30,029 bases of DNA from JBCBJX01 sp038522735 (GTDB lineage Bacteria; Pseudomonadota; Alphaproteobacteria; Caulobacterales; Parvularculaceae): assembly GCA_038522735.1 (NCBI GenBank), contig JBCBJX010000030.1:1-30029 (forward strand). Reading direction: 5' to 3'. Position 1 is the first letter of the stretch; each line of letters opens with the position of its first letter. A model generated the notes under the pieces. It worked only from the letters and a program-made list of their open reading frames with translations. It was not told where the DNA came from and searched no databases. Below, piece after piece: positions 16,314 through 25,138 of this stretch. The position numbers and the translations under genes were made by a program.

Positions 16314-16365
16314 GGTGGACCGGAGCGGGACACTACCCACACTTTCTGAAGAAAGCCCCGTTCTT

Positions 16366-16734
16366 ATGCCCGTCCGATACGATTGCGCCAAATGCCCGGC
16401 GTACTGTTGCTCTTACGCACGCATCCCGGTCACGGATGACGACGTCATTCGCCTCGCCCGTCATCACAAGATCAAGCCGAACGAGGCGCGCAAGCAGTTT
16501 ACGAAGCGCGGAACCGAGCCGGGCGAGCGGGTCCTCCGACACCGGGCCGACAAGCACTACGACACGGCCTGTCGGTTTCTCGACCAGGAAACCAGAAATT
16601 GCACGATCTATGAGGCGCGACCTGAGATCTGCCGTGATTTTCCGGATACGGCCCATTGCGGCTATTATGAATTCCTGCGCTTTGAAAGACGCACCCAGGA
16701 CGATCCGGATTGGGTCGCGACAACCGGTAAGTGA
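16366..16734 (+). CDS. YkgJ-family cysteine-cluster protein
   Basis: A 122-aa protein of the CxxCxxxCC (YkgJ/UPF0153) type, thought to bind zinc or an iron-sulfur centre. Cys residues lie at 7, 10, 14 and 15 (DCAKCPAYCC), with further Cys in DTACRFLD, NCTIYEARPEICRDFP and TAHCGYYEF; the ARPExCRDFP block is the family signature. Its biochemical role is unknown. ATG 16366 starts right before the conserved PVRYDCAKC; an upstream ATG at 16264 would add 34 residues overlapping the divergent signal-peptide region. A terminator follows at 16764-16783. Confidence 0.85.
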   Translation: MPVRYDCAKCPAYCCSYARIPVTDDDVIRLARHHKIKPNEARKQFTKRGTEPGERVLRHRADKHYDTACRFLDQETRNCTIYEARPEICRDFPDTAHCGYYEFLRFERRTQDDPDWVATTGK

Positions 16735-16763
16735 GGGACGCGTCGCCCTTTCGATGATCGTTT

Positions 16764-16783
16764 AATCGGCGGGCCGATTTTTT
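16764..16783 (+). terminator. Rho-independent terminator after the ykgJ-like gene
   Basis: AATCGG (16764-16769), loop CGGG, CCGATT (16774-16779), then TTTT. The hairpin lies 30 bp after the ykgJ-like stop and just before the sensor-kinase gene, so the kinase should have its own promoter or depend on leakage. Its closeness to GTG 16799 also favours the later kinase start at 16844. Confidence 0.7.
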
Positions 16784-16843
16784 CAATCGAGCGTTAACGT
16801 GCGCGTCGTTATCCCCGGTTCGCAGTTGGTTGAGCAGGCGGAC

Positions 16844-18703
16844 ATGGTCGAACGCGCGCGCAAGCTTCGCCGCATTTTTACGCGGCGCTATGTTCTTGGC
16901 CTGTCGATCATCGCGATCCTCGCCTCGGTGTCGCTCGCCGTCATCTATGTGCTGACGCAGCGCGAGGAGAGCCGGGCGAGCGTCCTCAGCCTCGCCAACG
17001 GCCAGCAGGCTCTCAGCCAACGGATCGCTTTTCACGCCAACGCGCTGGCGGGCGCCGACACCCCGCATGAGCGCGCTGAGCTGCGGCTGGAGCTCGACGC
17101 CTCCATTCGAGCCATGACGCGCGCCCACGATCTCCTGACCGGAGCGGAGGCGGCGCCGGGCATCGCGACGCGCTTCCTCGTTCCGATGCGGGAAATCTAC
17201 TTCGACGACGCCGAGCCCTTCGACGTGGAGGTGCGGCGGTTCCTCAGCCTGGCGCGGGTCCTCATCGACGCCGACGCGGCGGGCGAAGCCGCCTCCGGCG
17301 CGGTTCTGCAGGAGCTCAACCTGCTCGCCCGATCCTCGATCATGCAGACCCATCACATGATGAGCCTGATGATGGAGCGAGAGGCGACGCGATCGGTGCT
17401 CGCCGCCGAGATGATCCAGACGGTGTTGTGGGCGCTGATCCTGCTCGCAATCGCGATCGAGGCGCCCCTCATATTCAACCCGATGGGCCGAGAAATCGAG
17501 GCGAGCCTGCAGGCTGCGGACAGCGCGGAGATGGCAGCCTCGGAAGAAGCCCGCCGCCTCCGAGAGGCCTATGAAGCGAAATCGGAGTTCCTCCGGGTCA
17601 TGAGCCATGAGCTTCGAACGCCGCTCAACGCGATCATCGGTCTGACGGATCTCCTCAGTCAGGATCCGCCCGATGAGACGCGTCGGGAGTATATCGACCA
17701 TGTGCGCGGCGCTGGCGACCACATGCTGCAACTTGTCAACGACGTGCTCGACGACGGCCGCATCGCGGCGGGCAAACTGCTTCTGCAGCCGAAGCCGACG
17801 GCCGTGCGCGACGTGGTCGTCGGCGTCGCCGCCATGTTGAAAGAACGGGCGGAGGTCAAAGGGCTCGTACTGACCGCTCGCGGCGAGGATGCGGCGAAAC
17901 TGGATATCGACGCGGCCCGTTTGCGTCAGGTGCTGATCAACCTCGTGGGAAACGGGGTGAAGTTTACGGACGCCGGCTCCGTCGCGATCGAGTTCGAGCA
18001 GTCGCCCGCGGACGACGACGGCGCAGTCGTCGAGATCCGCGTCCGCGATACCGGCGCCGGCATCCCCGAGGAGAAGCTAGGCTCCATTTTCAAGGAGTAC
18101 GAACAGTTGGAGGGGGCCAACGCAAAAGAGCTCGGAACCGGTCTCGGCCTCTCGATCTGCCGCAAGATCATCGACGCTTTCGAAGGCGAGATCGTTGTGG
18201 AAAGTGCGCTCGGGGTCGGCAGTCTCTTCACCGTCCGTTTCGCTGCGCGTCTGTCCGCCTCGGCGGACGGCCCTGAGGACGCGGGAAGCGCTCCCGTCGC
18301 CGCAAAGGGCGAAGGACGGGTGCTGATCGTCGACGACAACCTGACCAACCGTCTGATCGTCAGGGCGTTTCTGGAAGATGCAGGATATGCGGTCCTGCAG
18401 GCCGAGAACGGGGCCCAAGCGATCGACCTCTGCGTCGCGGTCGAGGACATCGACGCAGTGCTGATGGATATCGACATGCCGGTGATGCGAGGCGATGAGG
18501 CGATCTGGCGGTTGCGCGCTATGGGCGGCCGGTTCGCGGCTCTGTCGATTTTCGCCCTGACGGCCAACGTTCTCCCCGAGGATCAAAAGAAGCTGATAGA
18601 AGCCGGGGCCGACGGCGTAATTTTCAAACCGATCCGTCGGGACGTGCTGACCGCGCGGCTCGCCGGCGAGGCGGGACCTGCATCGTTTCAGGCCGCATCT
18701 TGA
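16844..18703 (+). CDS. Hybrid sensor histidine kinase with C-terminal receiver, PilJ-like sensor region
   Basis: From ATG 16844 the protein has 619 aa (634 from GTG 16799). Membrane segment 1 is VLGLSIIAILASVSLAVIYV. The periplasmic region includes SLANGQQALSQRIAFHANAL, reminiscent of the PilJ/type IV-pilus-transducer sensor domain (NLAGRQRMLSQR). Membrane segment 2 is VLWALILLAIAIEAPLIF. The kinase part has the H-box VMSHELRTPLNAIIGLTDLL (His about 255), N-box NLVGNGVKFT, G1 DTGAGIPEEK and G2 GTGLGLSICRK. The receiver has VLIVDDNLTNR, phospho-acceptor Asp about 542 in LMDIDMPVM, and a late Lys in IFKPIR. No HPt domain or output regulator is nearby. The PstS-like gene starts 11 bp later, suggesting an operon and possibly a shared signal. 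Confidence 0.88.
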   Translation: MVERARKLRRIFTRRYVLGLSIIAILASVSLAVIYVLTQREESRASVLSLANGQQALSQRIAFHANALAGADTPHERAELRLELDASIRAMTRAHDLLTGAEAAPGIATRFLVPMREIYFDDAEPFDVEVRRFLSLARVLIDADAAGEAASGAVLQELNLLARSSIMQTHHMMSLMMEREATRSVLAAEMIQTVLWALILLAIAIEAPLIFNPMGREIEASLQAADSAEMAASEEARRLREAYEAKSEFLRVMSHELRTPLNAIIGLTDLLSQDPPDETRREYIDHVRGAGDHMLQLVNDVLDDGRIAAGKLLLQPKPTAVRDVVVGVAAMLKERAEVKGLVLTARGEDAAKLDIDAARLRQVLINLVGNGVKFTDAGSVAIEFEQSPADDDGAVVEIRVRDTGAGIPEEKLGSIFKEYEQLEGANAKELGTGLGLSICRKIIDAFEGEIVVESALGVGSLFTVRFAARLSASADGPEDAGSAPVAAKGEGRVLIVDDNLTNRLIVRAFLEDAGYAVLQAENGAQAIDLCVAVEDIDAVLMDIDMPVMRGDEAIWRLRAMGGRFAALSIFALTANVLPEDQKKLIEAGADGVIFKPIRRDVLTARLAGEAGPASFQAAS

Positions 18704-18714
18704 GGGAGCCGGTG

Positions 18715-19713
18715 ATGACCGCTTTCATACCGCATATGTGCTTGGCCGTTCTGGCGGCGGCCTTTTCGACCACTTCGTTTGCGCGCTATGCTGACGATCA
18801 GCTAGGAGATCACATCACGGTCGTCGGCTCGTCGACGGTTTATCCCTTCGCGCGCGCCGTGGCGGAGCGGCTGGAGCGCGAAGGCGTCCTCATCGATATC
18901 ACGCCTACGGGCACGGGCGGCGGGGTTCAGTTTTTCTGCAGCGGCTCCGGCGAGGCGTTCCCGGCCGCCGTCATGGCGTCGCGCCCGATAAAACCGTCTG
19001 AGCGCAACGCCTGCGCGGCGAACGGCTCCGGCGCGCTCGTCGAGCGGGTCATCGGCGTCAGCGGCATCGTCTTCGCCCAGGCGCGCGGCGCGAAACGGCT
19101 CGCGCTGACGCGACGGGATATTTTTCTCGCGGCCGCCGCCCGCGTGCCTTCGTTCGACGACGACTGCACGTTGATCGATAATCCGTATCGGACATGGCGC
19201 GATATTCGGCCGTCCCTGCCGGACCAGCCGATCGCGCTTTACGGTCCGCCGCTCTCGTCCGGCACCCGGGCGTCCTTCGTCGATTTGGCCTTGGTGAAAG
19301 GTGCAAGCGCCATTCCGTGCCTCAGAGAACTGAAAAAAACCGATCGGGCCGCCTTCGACGCCGTCGTCAACACCTTGCGCATCGACGGCGGCTGGATCGA
19401 TGCGGGCGAAAACGACCCGGCGATCGCGACGGCCGTCCACCGCATGAAAACGGTGGTCGGCGTCTTCGGTTACGCGCACTTCGCTGCGAACCGAGGGCGG
19501 CTGATCGCCGCTGAGATCGAGGGCGTGGAGCCGACCGAGGTTTCAATCCAAACGGGCGAATACCCGCTCGCCCGCACCCTGCGGGTCTACGCCAAGGCGG
19601 ACCGCGCGCGCCCGGGTTCGCCTACGGCGCGCTTCCTAGACGAATTCTCAGAGCCGCGCGCGATCGACGACGACGGCTACCTCAGAAAGCTCGCGCTGCT
19701 GCCAGCGGAATAG
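18715..19713 (+). CDS. Orphan PstS-like periplasmic phosphate-binding protein
   Basis: PstS-type proteins bind phosphate for the PstCAB transporter. The 332-aa protein has a signal peptide (MCLAVLAAAFSTTSFA) and the PstS core: ITVVGSSTVYPFARAVAERL, TPTGTGGGVQFFCSG, MASRPIKPSERNAC, YGPPLSSGTRASFVDLAL and VVGVFGYAHFAANRGRL. SSTVYPF and SGTR match the phosphate-contact positions. No pstC, pstA, pstB or phoU lies nearby; the partner is the hybrid kinase ending 11 bp upstream. ATG 18715 follows GAGGGAG at 18702-18708 and is preferred to TTG 18700. It could be a high-affinity binding protein for a remote Pst system or a ligand sensor for the kinase; neither is proven. Confidence 0.87.
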   Translation: MTAFIPHMCLAVLAAAFSTTSFARYADDQLGDHITVVGSSTVYPFARAVAERLEREGVLIDITPTGTGGGVQFFCSGSGEAFPAAVMASRPIKPSERNACAANGSGALVERVIGVSGIVFAQARGAKRLALTRRDIFLAAAARVPSFDDDCTLIDNPYRTWRDIRPSLPDQPIALYGPPLSSGTRASFVDLALVKGASAIPCLRELKKTDRAAFDAVVNTLRIDGGWIDAGENDPAIATAVHRMKTVVGVFGYAHFAANRGRLIAAEIEGVEPTEVSIQTGEYPLARTLRVYAKADRARPGSPTARFLDEFSEPRAIDDDGYLRKLALLPAE

Positions 19714-19736
19714 ATCCGTTTTTCTCGAAGTCCGGT

Positions 19737-19813
19737 TGGTAGCGGAGGGCGGGCTTGAACCGCCGACCTCAGGGTTATGAATCCTGCGCTCTCACCAGCT
19801 GAGCTACTCCGCC
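19737..19813 (-). tRNA. tRNA-Met (CAT anticodon), CCA encoded
   Basis: The reverse complement folds as a 77-nt tRNA: acceptor GGCGGAG/CTCCGCT with a G1-T72 wobble, D-arm GCTC/GAGC, anticodon arm CAGGA-TTCATAA-CCCTG, variable AGGTC, T-arm GGCGG-TTCAAGC-CCGCC, discriminator A and an encoded CCA at 19737-19739. The anticodon is CAT. Paired position 1-72 and the absence of three consecutive G-C pairs next to the loop argue for elongator rather than initiator tRNA-Met; tRNA-Ile2 with a lysidine-modified CAT is not strictly excluded. The pair closing the anticodon loop (31-39) is A-C, a mismatch. Confidence 0.93.
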
Positions 19814-19934
19814 GAAGGGCCGAAACCGGCCCGGTCGAATAGGCGAAATCCGAAGGCGAGGCAACGGCCTCGCGCCGCCTTTTGCGCGCCGACGGCGGAT
19901 TGCGGTATCGGTCAGGTTTGTCGAGAGGAACACG

Positions 19935-20759
19935 ATGGCGCGGTTTCCGGACTTTCTGTGCGTCGGCCAGCAGAAGGCGGGCACGACCTGGCTCTGGAAG
20001 AACCTGCGCGCGCACCCGCAGGTCTATCTGCCGTTCGTGAAGGAAATCGATTACTTCAACGATCTCTACATCCCGGAATCGCGAGCCTGGATCAGCCGCA
20101 CCCGGCGGCTGCAGGAGTTTCTCGGCTATCGCGACCGGGTGGCGGACAAAGACGCCCAGGCGTTCAAGGAGCTCGTCGCCCACGCCCGCTTCGCACCGAA
20201 CGATGTATGGTATGCGGAGCAGTTCGAAGATGCGGGGGCGCGGATCGCGGGCGATCTGACGCCCGGCTACGCGCTTCTGCCGCCCCAGGGCCTCTGGCAC
20301 GTTCGTCGGCTCAATCCCGAGGTGAAGATCATCCTCATGGTGCGCGACCCGGCGGAGCGGGCCTGGTCGGCCGCGCGTCATTACCTCAGGCGGGTGTCGA
20401 AAGATCCGGAAGAGACCGATCTCGTCGCCTTCATCGAAGAGCATCCGGACATTTTGAAGAACAGCGACGCGGCCGCGATCCTCGCGAGCTGGCGCAGGAT
20501 TTTCTCCGAAGATCAGATTTTCGTTCACTTTTTCGACGATGTGGCGGAGCGGCCCGAGGCCTTGCTTGCGGAGGTCTGCGATCAAATCGGCGTCGATCCC
20601 GGCTATGAATTCACCGCAGCCCACGAGCCGGTTTTCCCAGGGATCGAAGTCGAAACGCCGGCCGCCGTTTCGGAATATCTCGCCGAGGCGCTCGCCCCCG
20701 CCTATGCGCGCCTTGAAGCCGCCTTCCCGGAGCGTCATTTCGCCCCGAAAGGCGTCTGA
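19935..20759 (+). CDS. PAPS-dependent sulfotransferase-domain protein
   Basis: Sulfotransferases move sulfate from PAPS to a hydroxyl or amine. The 274-aa protein has the 5'-phosphosulfate loop FLCVGQQKAGTTWLWKNLRA (about residues 7-26) and the 3'-phosphate motif LMVRDPAERAWSAARHYLR (about 134-152). KEIDYFNDLY and ITGDL-like AGDLTPGYALLP are also typical of the bacterial heparan-sulfotransferase-like group. There is no signal peptide. GAGAGGAA lies five bases before the ATG. The acceptor is unknown. PAPS can be made by the CysD/CysNC pair encoded 5-8 kb downstream; squalene-hopene cyclase follows 69 bp later on the same strand. Confidence 0.86.
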   Translation: MARFPDFLCVGQQKAGTTWLWKNLRAHPQVYLPFVKEIDYFNDLYIPESRAWISRTRRLQEFLGYRDRVADKDAQAFKELVAHARFAPNDVWYAEQFEDAGARIAGDLTPGYALLPPQGLWHVRRLNPEVKIILMVRDPAERAWSAARHYLRRVSKDPEETDLVAFIEEHPDILKNSDAAAILASWRRIFSEDQIFVHFFDDVAERPEALLAEVCDQIGVDPGYEFTAAHEPVFPGIEVETPAAVSEYLAEALAPAYARLEAAFPERHFAPKGV

Positions 20760-20828
20760 CTTTCCCTGTGGCGTCCCCGTCGTCTAGAGCGGGTTTCAGG
20801 GGAGACGGAGCGTCCCCGAGGTCACCTT

Positions 20829-22898
20829 ATGAGCGCCGCGCGAACGATCATGCTTGATACGTCGGACCCCGCCCTCGTCGATCCCGCCTTCCGGCCGTCA
20901 AACCTCGACGGCGCCGTCGATCGCGCCTTGGGAGACGCGACGGACTGGCTCCTCGACCGCCAGAAGGAGGATGGCCACTGGGTCGCGCGTCTTGAGACCA
21001 ACGCGTCCATGGAGGCGGAATGGATCCTCGCCCTCTGGTTCATGGGGCGCGACGACCACCCGATCATCCCGGGCCTCGTCGCCGCGCTCCTGCGCGAGCA
21101 GCGCCCGGACGGGTCGTGGCAGGTTTATCACGGCGCGTCGGGCGGCGACGTGAATGCGACTGTGGAGGCGTACGCGGCGCTCCGCTGCGCAGGGCTTGCG
21201 AAAGATTCAGATGCGCTGAAGCGCACCCGCTCGTGGATCCTCGAACGGGACGGGCTCTCCAATATCCGTGTCTTCACCCGCTACTGGCTCGCCCTTATCG
21301 GCGAATGGCCGTGGGAGGAGACGCCGAACCTGCCGCCTGAAATCATCTGGGCGCCGAGCTGGTTCCGCTTCTCGATCTACAATTTCGCCTCCTGGGCGCG
21401 GGCGACGCTGATGCCCATCGCGATCCTCTCGGCGCGGCGCAAAAGCCGACCGCTGCCAGCGGACCGTCGGCTCGACGAGCTCTTTCCTAAGGGCCGCGAG
21501 GACTTCGAGTATCGGCTCAACAAAGCCGACGACGTCCTCAGCTGGCGGAAGTTTTTCCTTGTCGCCGACAGGGCGCTGCACGGGCTCCAGTCCGCCGGCG
21601 CGACGCCGGGGCGCGAGAAGGCGATCCGCGACGTCGTCTCATGGATCGTCGATCATCAGGACGCCGACGGCGTCTGGGGCGGCATTCAGCCGCCCTGGAT
21701 CTACGGCCTAATGGCGCTCCATGGCGAGGGCTTCGGCGCGGAGCACCCGGTGATGAAGAAGGGCCTCGGCGCCCTCGACGATCCGCGCTGGCGCTGGGAG
21801 GAGGGGGGCGCCGTCTATATGCAGGCCTGCGTCTCGCCGGTCTGGGACACGGTCCTCGCGCTGCTCGCCCTGCAGGACGCGGGCGTCGCAGGGCAAGAGC
21901 CGCGCGCGAGCGAGGCGGCGTACCAATGGGTGCTCGACAACCAGGTTCTCGAGCGCGGCGACTGGTCGGTGAAGGCGCCGAAAGCCGAGCCCGGCGGCTG
22001 GGCTTTCGAGTACGCAAACCGCTGGTATCCGGATACGGACGACACCGCCGTCGCCCTGATCGTTCTTGCGGAGATCAAGGATGATCCGGTCTGGCGCGAA
22101 CGCGGCGTGGAGGAAGCGATCCGCCGCGGCGTCGACTGGCTTTTCGCCATGCAGTGCCGCGACGGCGGCTGGGGCGCGTTCGACAAGGACAATGACGACG
22201 GGTTCATCACCAAGATCCCCTTCTGCGATTTCGGCGAGGCGCTCGACCCGCCGAGCGTCGACGTCACCGCGCATATCCTTGAAGCCTTCGGCAAGCTCGG
22301 CATGCGGAAGGACGACGATCCGCGCATCGCCAAGGCGATTGAGTGGGTGAAGGCCGAGCAGGAGCCGGACGGCGGCTGGTTCGGCCGCTGGGGCGTGAAC
22401 TACGTGTACGGAGCAGGCGCAGTTCTGCCGGCGCTGGAGGCGATCGGCGAGGATATGTCCCAGCGATATGTTCAGGACGCGGCGGACTGGCTGATCGACC
22501 GCCAGAACGCCGATGGCGGCTGGGGCGAGAGCTGCGCCTCCTATATGGACCATGCCCGCCGCGGTCGCGGCGTCTCGACCGCCTCCCAGACCGCCTGGGC
22601 TATGATGGGTCTCACCGCCGCGGGCCGAGCGCAAGACAAAGGGGCCGTCCGCCGCGGCGTCGCATTCCTCACCGAGACCCAGCGCGCCGGCACGTGGGAG
22701 GAGGCCGAGTACACCGGCACCGGCTTCCCGGGATACGGCGTCGGCCTCCGCATCGATCTCGACGATTCAGGGCTGCAGAAACGGCTCGCGCAGGGCGTCG
22801 AGCTCAGCCGCGCCTTCATGATCCGCTATCATATGTACAGGCACTATTTCCCGATGATGGCGCTCGCCCGGGCGCGCGGCTATCTGAACGGCGCGTGA
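20829..22898 (+). CDS. shc: squalene-hopene cyclase
   Basis: The enzyme cyclises squalene to hopene/diplopterol, the entry to hopanoid membrane lipids; it is a monotopic membrane enzyme. The 689-aa length is standard. The catalytic DTDD(TAVALI) acid motif is at residues 402-405. Repeated QW-type motifs are visible, for example DGSWQVYHG near 98, DGVWGGIQPPW, DGGWGAFDKDN near 447, PDGGWFGRWG near 515 and DGGWGESCASY near 562. GAGG lies seven bases before the ATG. No hpn genes (squalene synthesis or hopanoid side chain) are adjacent, so the precursor must come from elsewhere. Confidence 0.96.
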   Translation: MSAARTIMLDTSDPALVDPAFRPSNLDGAVDRALGDATDWLLDRQKEDGHWVARLETNASMEAEWILALWFMGRDDHPIIPGLVAALLREQRPDGSWQVYHGASGGDVNATVEAYAALRCAGLAKDSDALKRTRSWILERDGLSNIRVFTRYWLALIGEWPWEETPNLPPEIIWAPSWFRFSIYNFASWARATLMPIAILSARRKSRPLPADRRLDELFPKGREDFEYRLNKADDVLSWRKFFLVADRALHGLQSAGATPGREKAIRDVVSWIVDHQDADGVWGGIQPPWIYGLMALHGEGFGAEHPVMKKGLGALDDPRWRWEEGGAVYMQACVSPVWDTVLALLALQDAGVAGQEPRASEAAYQWVLDNQVLERGDWSVKAPKAEPGGWAFEYANRWYPDTDDTAVALIVLAEIKDDPVWRERGVEEAIRRGVDWLFAMQCRDGGWGAFDKDNDDGFITKIPFCDFGEALDPPSVDVTAHILEAFGKLGMRKDDDPRIAKAIEWVKAEQEPDGGWFGRWGVNYVYGAGAVLPALEAIGEDMSQRYVQDAADWLIDRQNADGGWGESCASYMDHARRGRGVSTASQTAWAMMGLTAAGRAQDKGAVRRGVAFLTETQRAGTWEEAEYTGTGFPGYGVGLRIDLDDSGLQKRLAQGVELSRAFMIRYHMYRHYFPMMALARARGYLNGA

Positions 22899-22913
22899 CC
22901 GCGCCGCCTTGCG

Positions 22914-22926
22914 AGTGAATTTCACT
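22914..22926. promoter_or_regulatory. Palindrome upstream of feoAB, candidate operator
   Basis: AGTGA (22914-22918), three bases, TCACT (22922-22926) form an inverted repeat 41 bp before the feoA ATG, in the only intergenic space in front of feoAB. The position fits an operator for an iron-responsive regulator, but the sequence does not match a Fur, RirA or Irr consensus well enough for me to name one. Confidence 0.35.
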
Positions 22927-22966
22927 GTCACTATTGTCCAGGTTCGCTGACGGCACGGAGCCGCCC

Positions 22967-23272
22967 ATGACCTTCGACGACGCCGCCGACCCGGCTGCGC
23001 TTCAGACAGAGCAACCCGAAGCCTCTTCGTCGCTCACGCCGGCGGCTTCTGCGCCGCTCTCCGCGCTCGCTCCCGGCGCGACGGCGCGGGTCGCGGGGTT
23101 CGCCGCCAACGGGTTCGAAGCGAGCCTCAGGGAGATCGGGTTCGCAGAGGGGGACGAAGTCGAGGTGATGCGGCGCGGGCCCTATGGCGACGTCATCGCC
23201 GTGCGCCTTGAGCGGGCCCTCGTCGCCGTGCGCCGGGCCGAAGCCGACGGCGTTCTGGTCGTTTCCGGCTGA
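22967..23272 (+). CDS. feoA: ferrous iron transport protein A
   Basis: FeoA is a small SH3-like cytoplasmic partner of FeoB. The 101-aa protein has a 35-residue unstructured N-terminal tail, then the FeoA core: PLSALAPGATARVAGFAANG, ASLREIGFAEGDEVEVMRRG, PYGDVIAVRLERALVAVRRA. ATG 22967 has GGAG about seven bases upstream; a TTG at 22934 is a weaker alternative. Its TGA overlaps the feoB ATG by one base, indicating an operon. Confidence 0.92.
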   Translation: MTFDDAADPAALQTEQPEASSSLTPAASAPLSALAPGATARVAGFAANGFEASLREIGFAEGDEVEVMRRGPYGDVIAVRLERALVAVRRAEADGVLVVSG

Positions 23273-25131
23273 TGGCGGCGGACGGCGCCAAGGTCGCGGC
23301 GGCGGGCCGCACGGTTCGGCTCGCCCTCGTCGGCGCGCCCAATTCCGGCAAGACGACCCTCTTCAACGGCCTCACCGGCGGCAGGGCGAAGGTCGGCAAT
23401 TACGCCGGCGTCACCGTCGAGAGCCGCGTCGGCCGCTTCGCAACGACCGCCGGCCGCGCCGTCGAACTCATCGACCTGCCGGGCGTCTACGGGCTGACGG
23501 CGCGCTCCTCCGACGAGGCGGTGACGATCGAGGCGCTGAAAGGCGGGCTCGACGGCGCAGAGCCCGACGCCCTCATCGTCGTCATCGACGCCTGCTGCCT
23601 GCGCACCCATCTTCAGTCGGCGCTGCAGTTGAAGACCCTCGGCCGCCCCATGGTGGTCGCGGTCAACATGATGGACCTCGCCGAGCGCGACGGCCTGGAA
23701 CTCGATGTCGCCGCGATCGAGGCGCGCCTCGGCGTCCCCGTCGTCGCCGTAACCGCGACGCGGTCGCGGGGGCGGGCGGCGTTCCTCGATCGTCTCGATT
23801 CGGAGCTGTCGCGCCTCGACGCGGCAACGGCGCCGGCTGAGGTCCGTCCGCTGCCGCAGTTGCAGAAAGAAGCCCGCGCCATCGCCTCAGCGGCGACCGT
23901 CCGCGAGGCGCCCTTCAACAAGGCGACGCGCGCCGTCGATGCGGTCGTGTTGCACCCTGTCGCGGGCCCTGCGATCTTCTTCGCAATCCTCTTCGTTATC
24001 TTCCAGGCCGTGTTCGCCTGGGCGGCGCCGGCGATGGACGGGATCGAAGGGGCGTTCGGCGCCCTCGGCGATGCGGTCGCGGCGGCGACGCCGGACGGCT
24101 GGCTTCGATCCCTCATCGTCGATGGAGCGATCGCCGGCGTCGGCTCGGTTCTCGTCTTTTTACCGCAGATCCTGATTATGTTCGCGGCGCTCTACGCGCT
24201 TGAAGCGTCCGGCTATATGGCGCGTGCGGCCTATCTCGCGGACGGGCTGATGCGCAAGGCCGGTCTCAACGGTCGTGCGCTCATCCCGCTTCTTTCCGGC
24301 TTCGCCTGCGCGATCCCGGGCATGATGGCGGCGCGGACCATGAGCGAGGAGCGGGACCGGCTGACGACGATCCTCGTCACGCCGCTGATGACGTGCTCCG
24401 CGCGGCTGCCCGTCTACACGCTGATGATCGCCGCCTTCATCCCGGCGACCCCCGTCGGCCCGTTCAATCTGCAGGGGATCGTCCTCTTCGCGCTCTTTCT
24501 TTCAGGCATCCTCTCGGCGCTGATCGTCGCCGCAATCCTGCGTCGTACGAGCCTCGCCGGGCCGGAGCAGCCGCTCCTCATGGAAATGCCGACCTACAAG
24601 CTGCCGACCGTGCGCGACCTTCTCGCGACGCTCTGGGACCGGGCGGGGGCCTTCGTGAAGCGGGCCGGCGGGCTCATCTTTGCGACGTCCGTCCTCCTCT
24701 GGTTCCTCGCGAGCTATCCGGCCTCCGATGACGGCGTGCGCGGCTCGTTCGCCGGCATGATCGGCCGGGTTCTTGAGCCCGTCCTGCGGCCCATCGGCTT
24801 CAATCTGGAGATCGCCATCGCGCTCGTGCCCGGCATGGCCGCGCGGGAAGTCGCCGTCGCGAGTCTTGGTACGGTCTACGCGCTTTCAGGCGACGACGAC
24901 GCCGTGGCCGCGGGGCTGACGGACGTTCTCGCGAGCGCCTGGGAGTTGCCGACGGCGCTCGCCTTTCTCGCCTGGTACGTCTTTGCGCCCATGTGCTTCG
25001 CGACCATCGCCGTCGCCCGCCGCGAGACGCAGTCGTGGAAATGGACAGGCTTCATGGTCGGCTATCTGTTCGTCGCGGCCTATGTGGCGGCGGGGGCGAC
25101 TTACTGGATCGCCCGTGCGTTCGTCGCCTGA
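23272..25131 (+). CDS. feoB: ferrous iron transporter B
   Basis: FeoB is the inner-membrane Fe(II) permease with an N-terminal G domain. Visible landmarks: P-loop LVGAPNSGKTTLFNGLTGG (about residues 19-37), GNYAGVTVE (switch I), IDLPGVYGLTARSSDE (G3), VVAVNMMDLAE (G4, NxxD), and the membrane gate segments SGFACAIPGMMAARTM and MTCSARLPVYTLMIAAF, with REVAVASLGTVYAL near the C-terminus. At 619 aa it is at the short end for FeoB, mainly because the C-terminal extension is small. It overlaps feoA by one base; the convergent phasin-like gene ends seven bases later. Confidence 0.95.
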   Translation: MAADGAKVAAAGRTVRLALVGAPNSGKTTLFNGLTGGRAKVGNYAGVTVESRVGRFATTAGRAVELIDLPGVYGLTARSSDEAVTIEALKGGLDGAEPDALIVVIDACCLRTHLQSALQLKTLGRPMVVAVNMMDLAERDGLELDVAAIEARLGVPVVAVTATRSRGRAAFLDRLDSELSRLDAATAPAEVRPLPQLQKEARAIASAATVREAPFNKATRAVDAVVLHPVAGPAIFFAILFVIFQAVFAWAAPAMDGIEGAFGALGDAVAAATPDGWLRSLIVDGAIAGVGSVLVFLPQILIMFAALYALEASGYMARAAYLADGLMRKAGLNGRALIPLLSGFACAIPGMMAARTMSEERDRLTTILVTPLMTCSARLPVYTLMIAAFIPATPVGPFNLQGIVLFALFLSGILSALIVAAILRRTSLAGPEQPLLMEMPTYKLPTVRDLLATLWDRAGAFVKRAGGLIFATSVLLWFLASYPASDDGVRGSFAGMIGRVLEPVLRPIGFNLEIAIALVPGMAAREVAVASLGTVYALSGDDDAVAAGLTDVLASAWELPTALAFLAWYVFAPMCFATIAVARRETQSWKWTGFMVGYLFVAAYVAAGATYWIARAFVA

Positions 25132-25138
25132 CGGCCGG

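Noticed and set aside
20770..20819. Direct repeat GCGTCCCCG before shc
   Set aside because: Two short GC-rich copies 41 bp apart are expected by chance in DNA of this composition.
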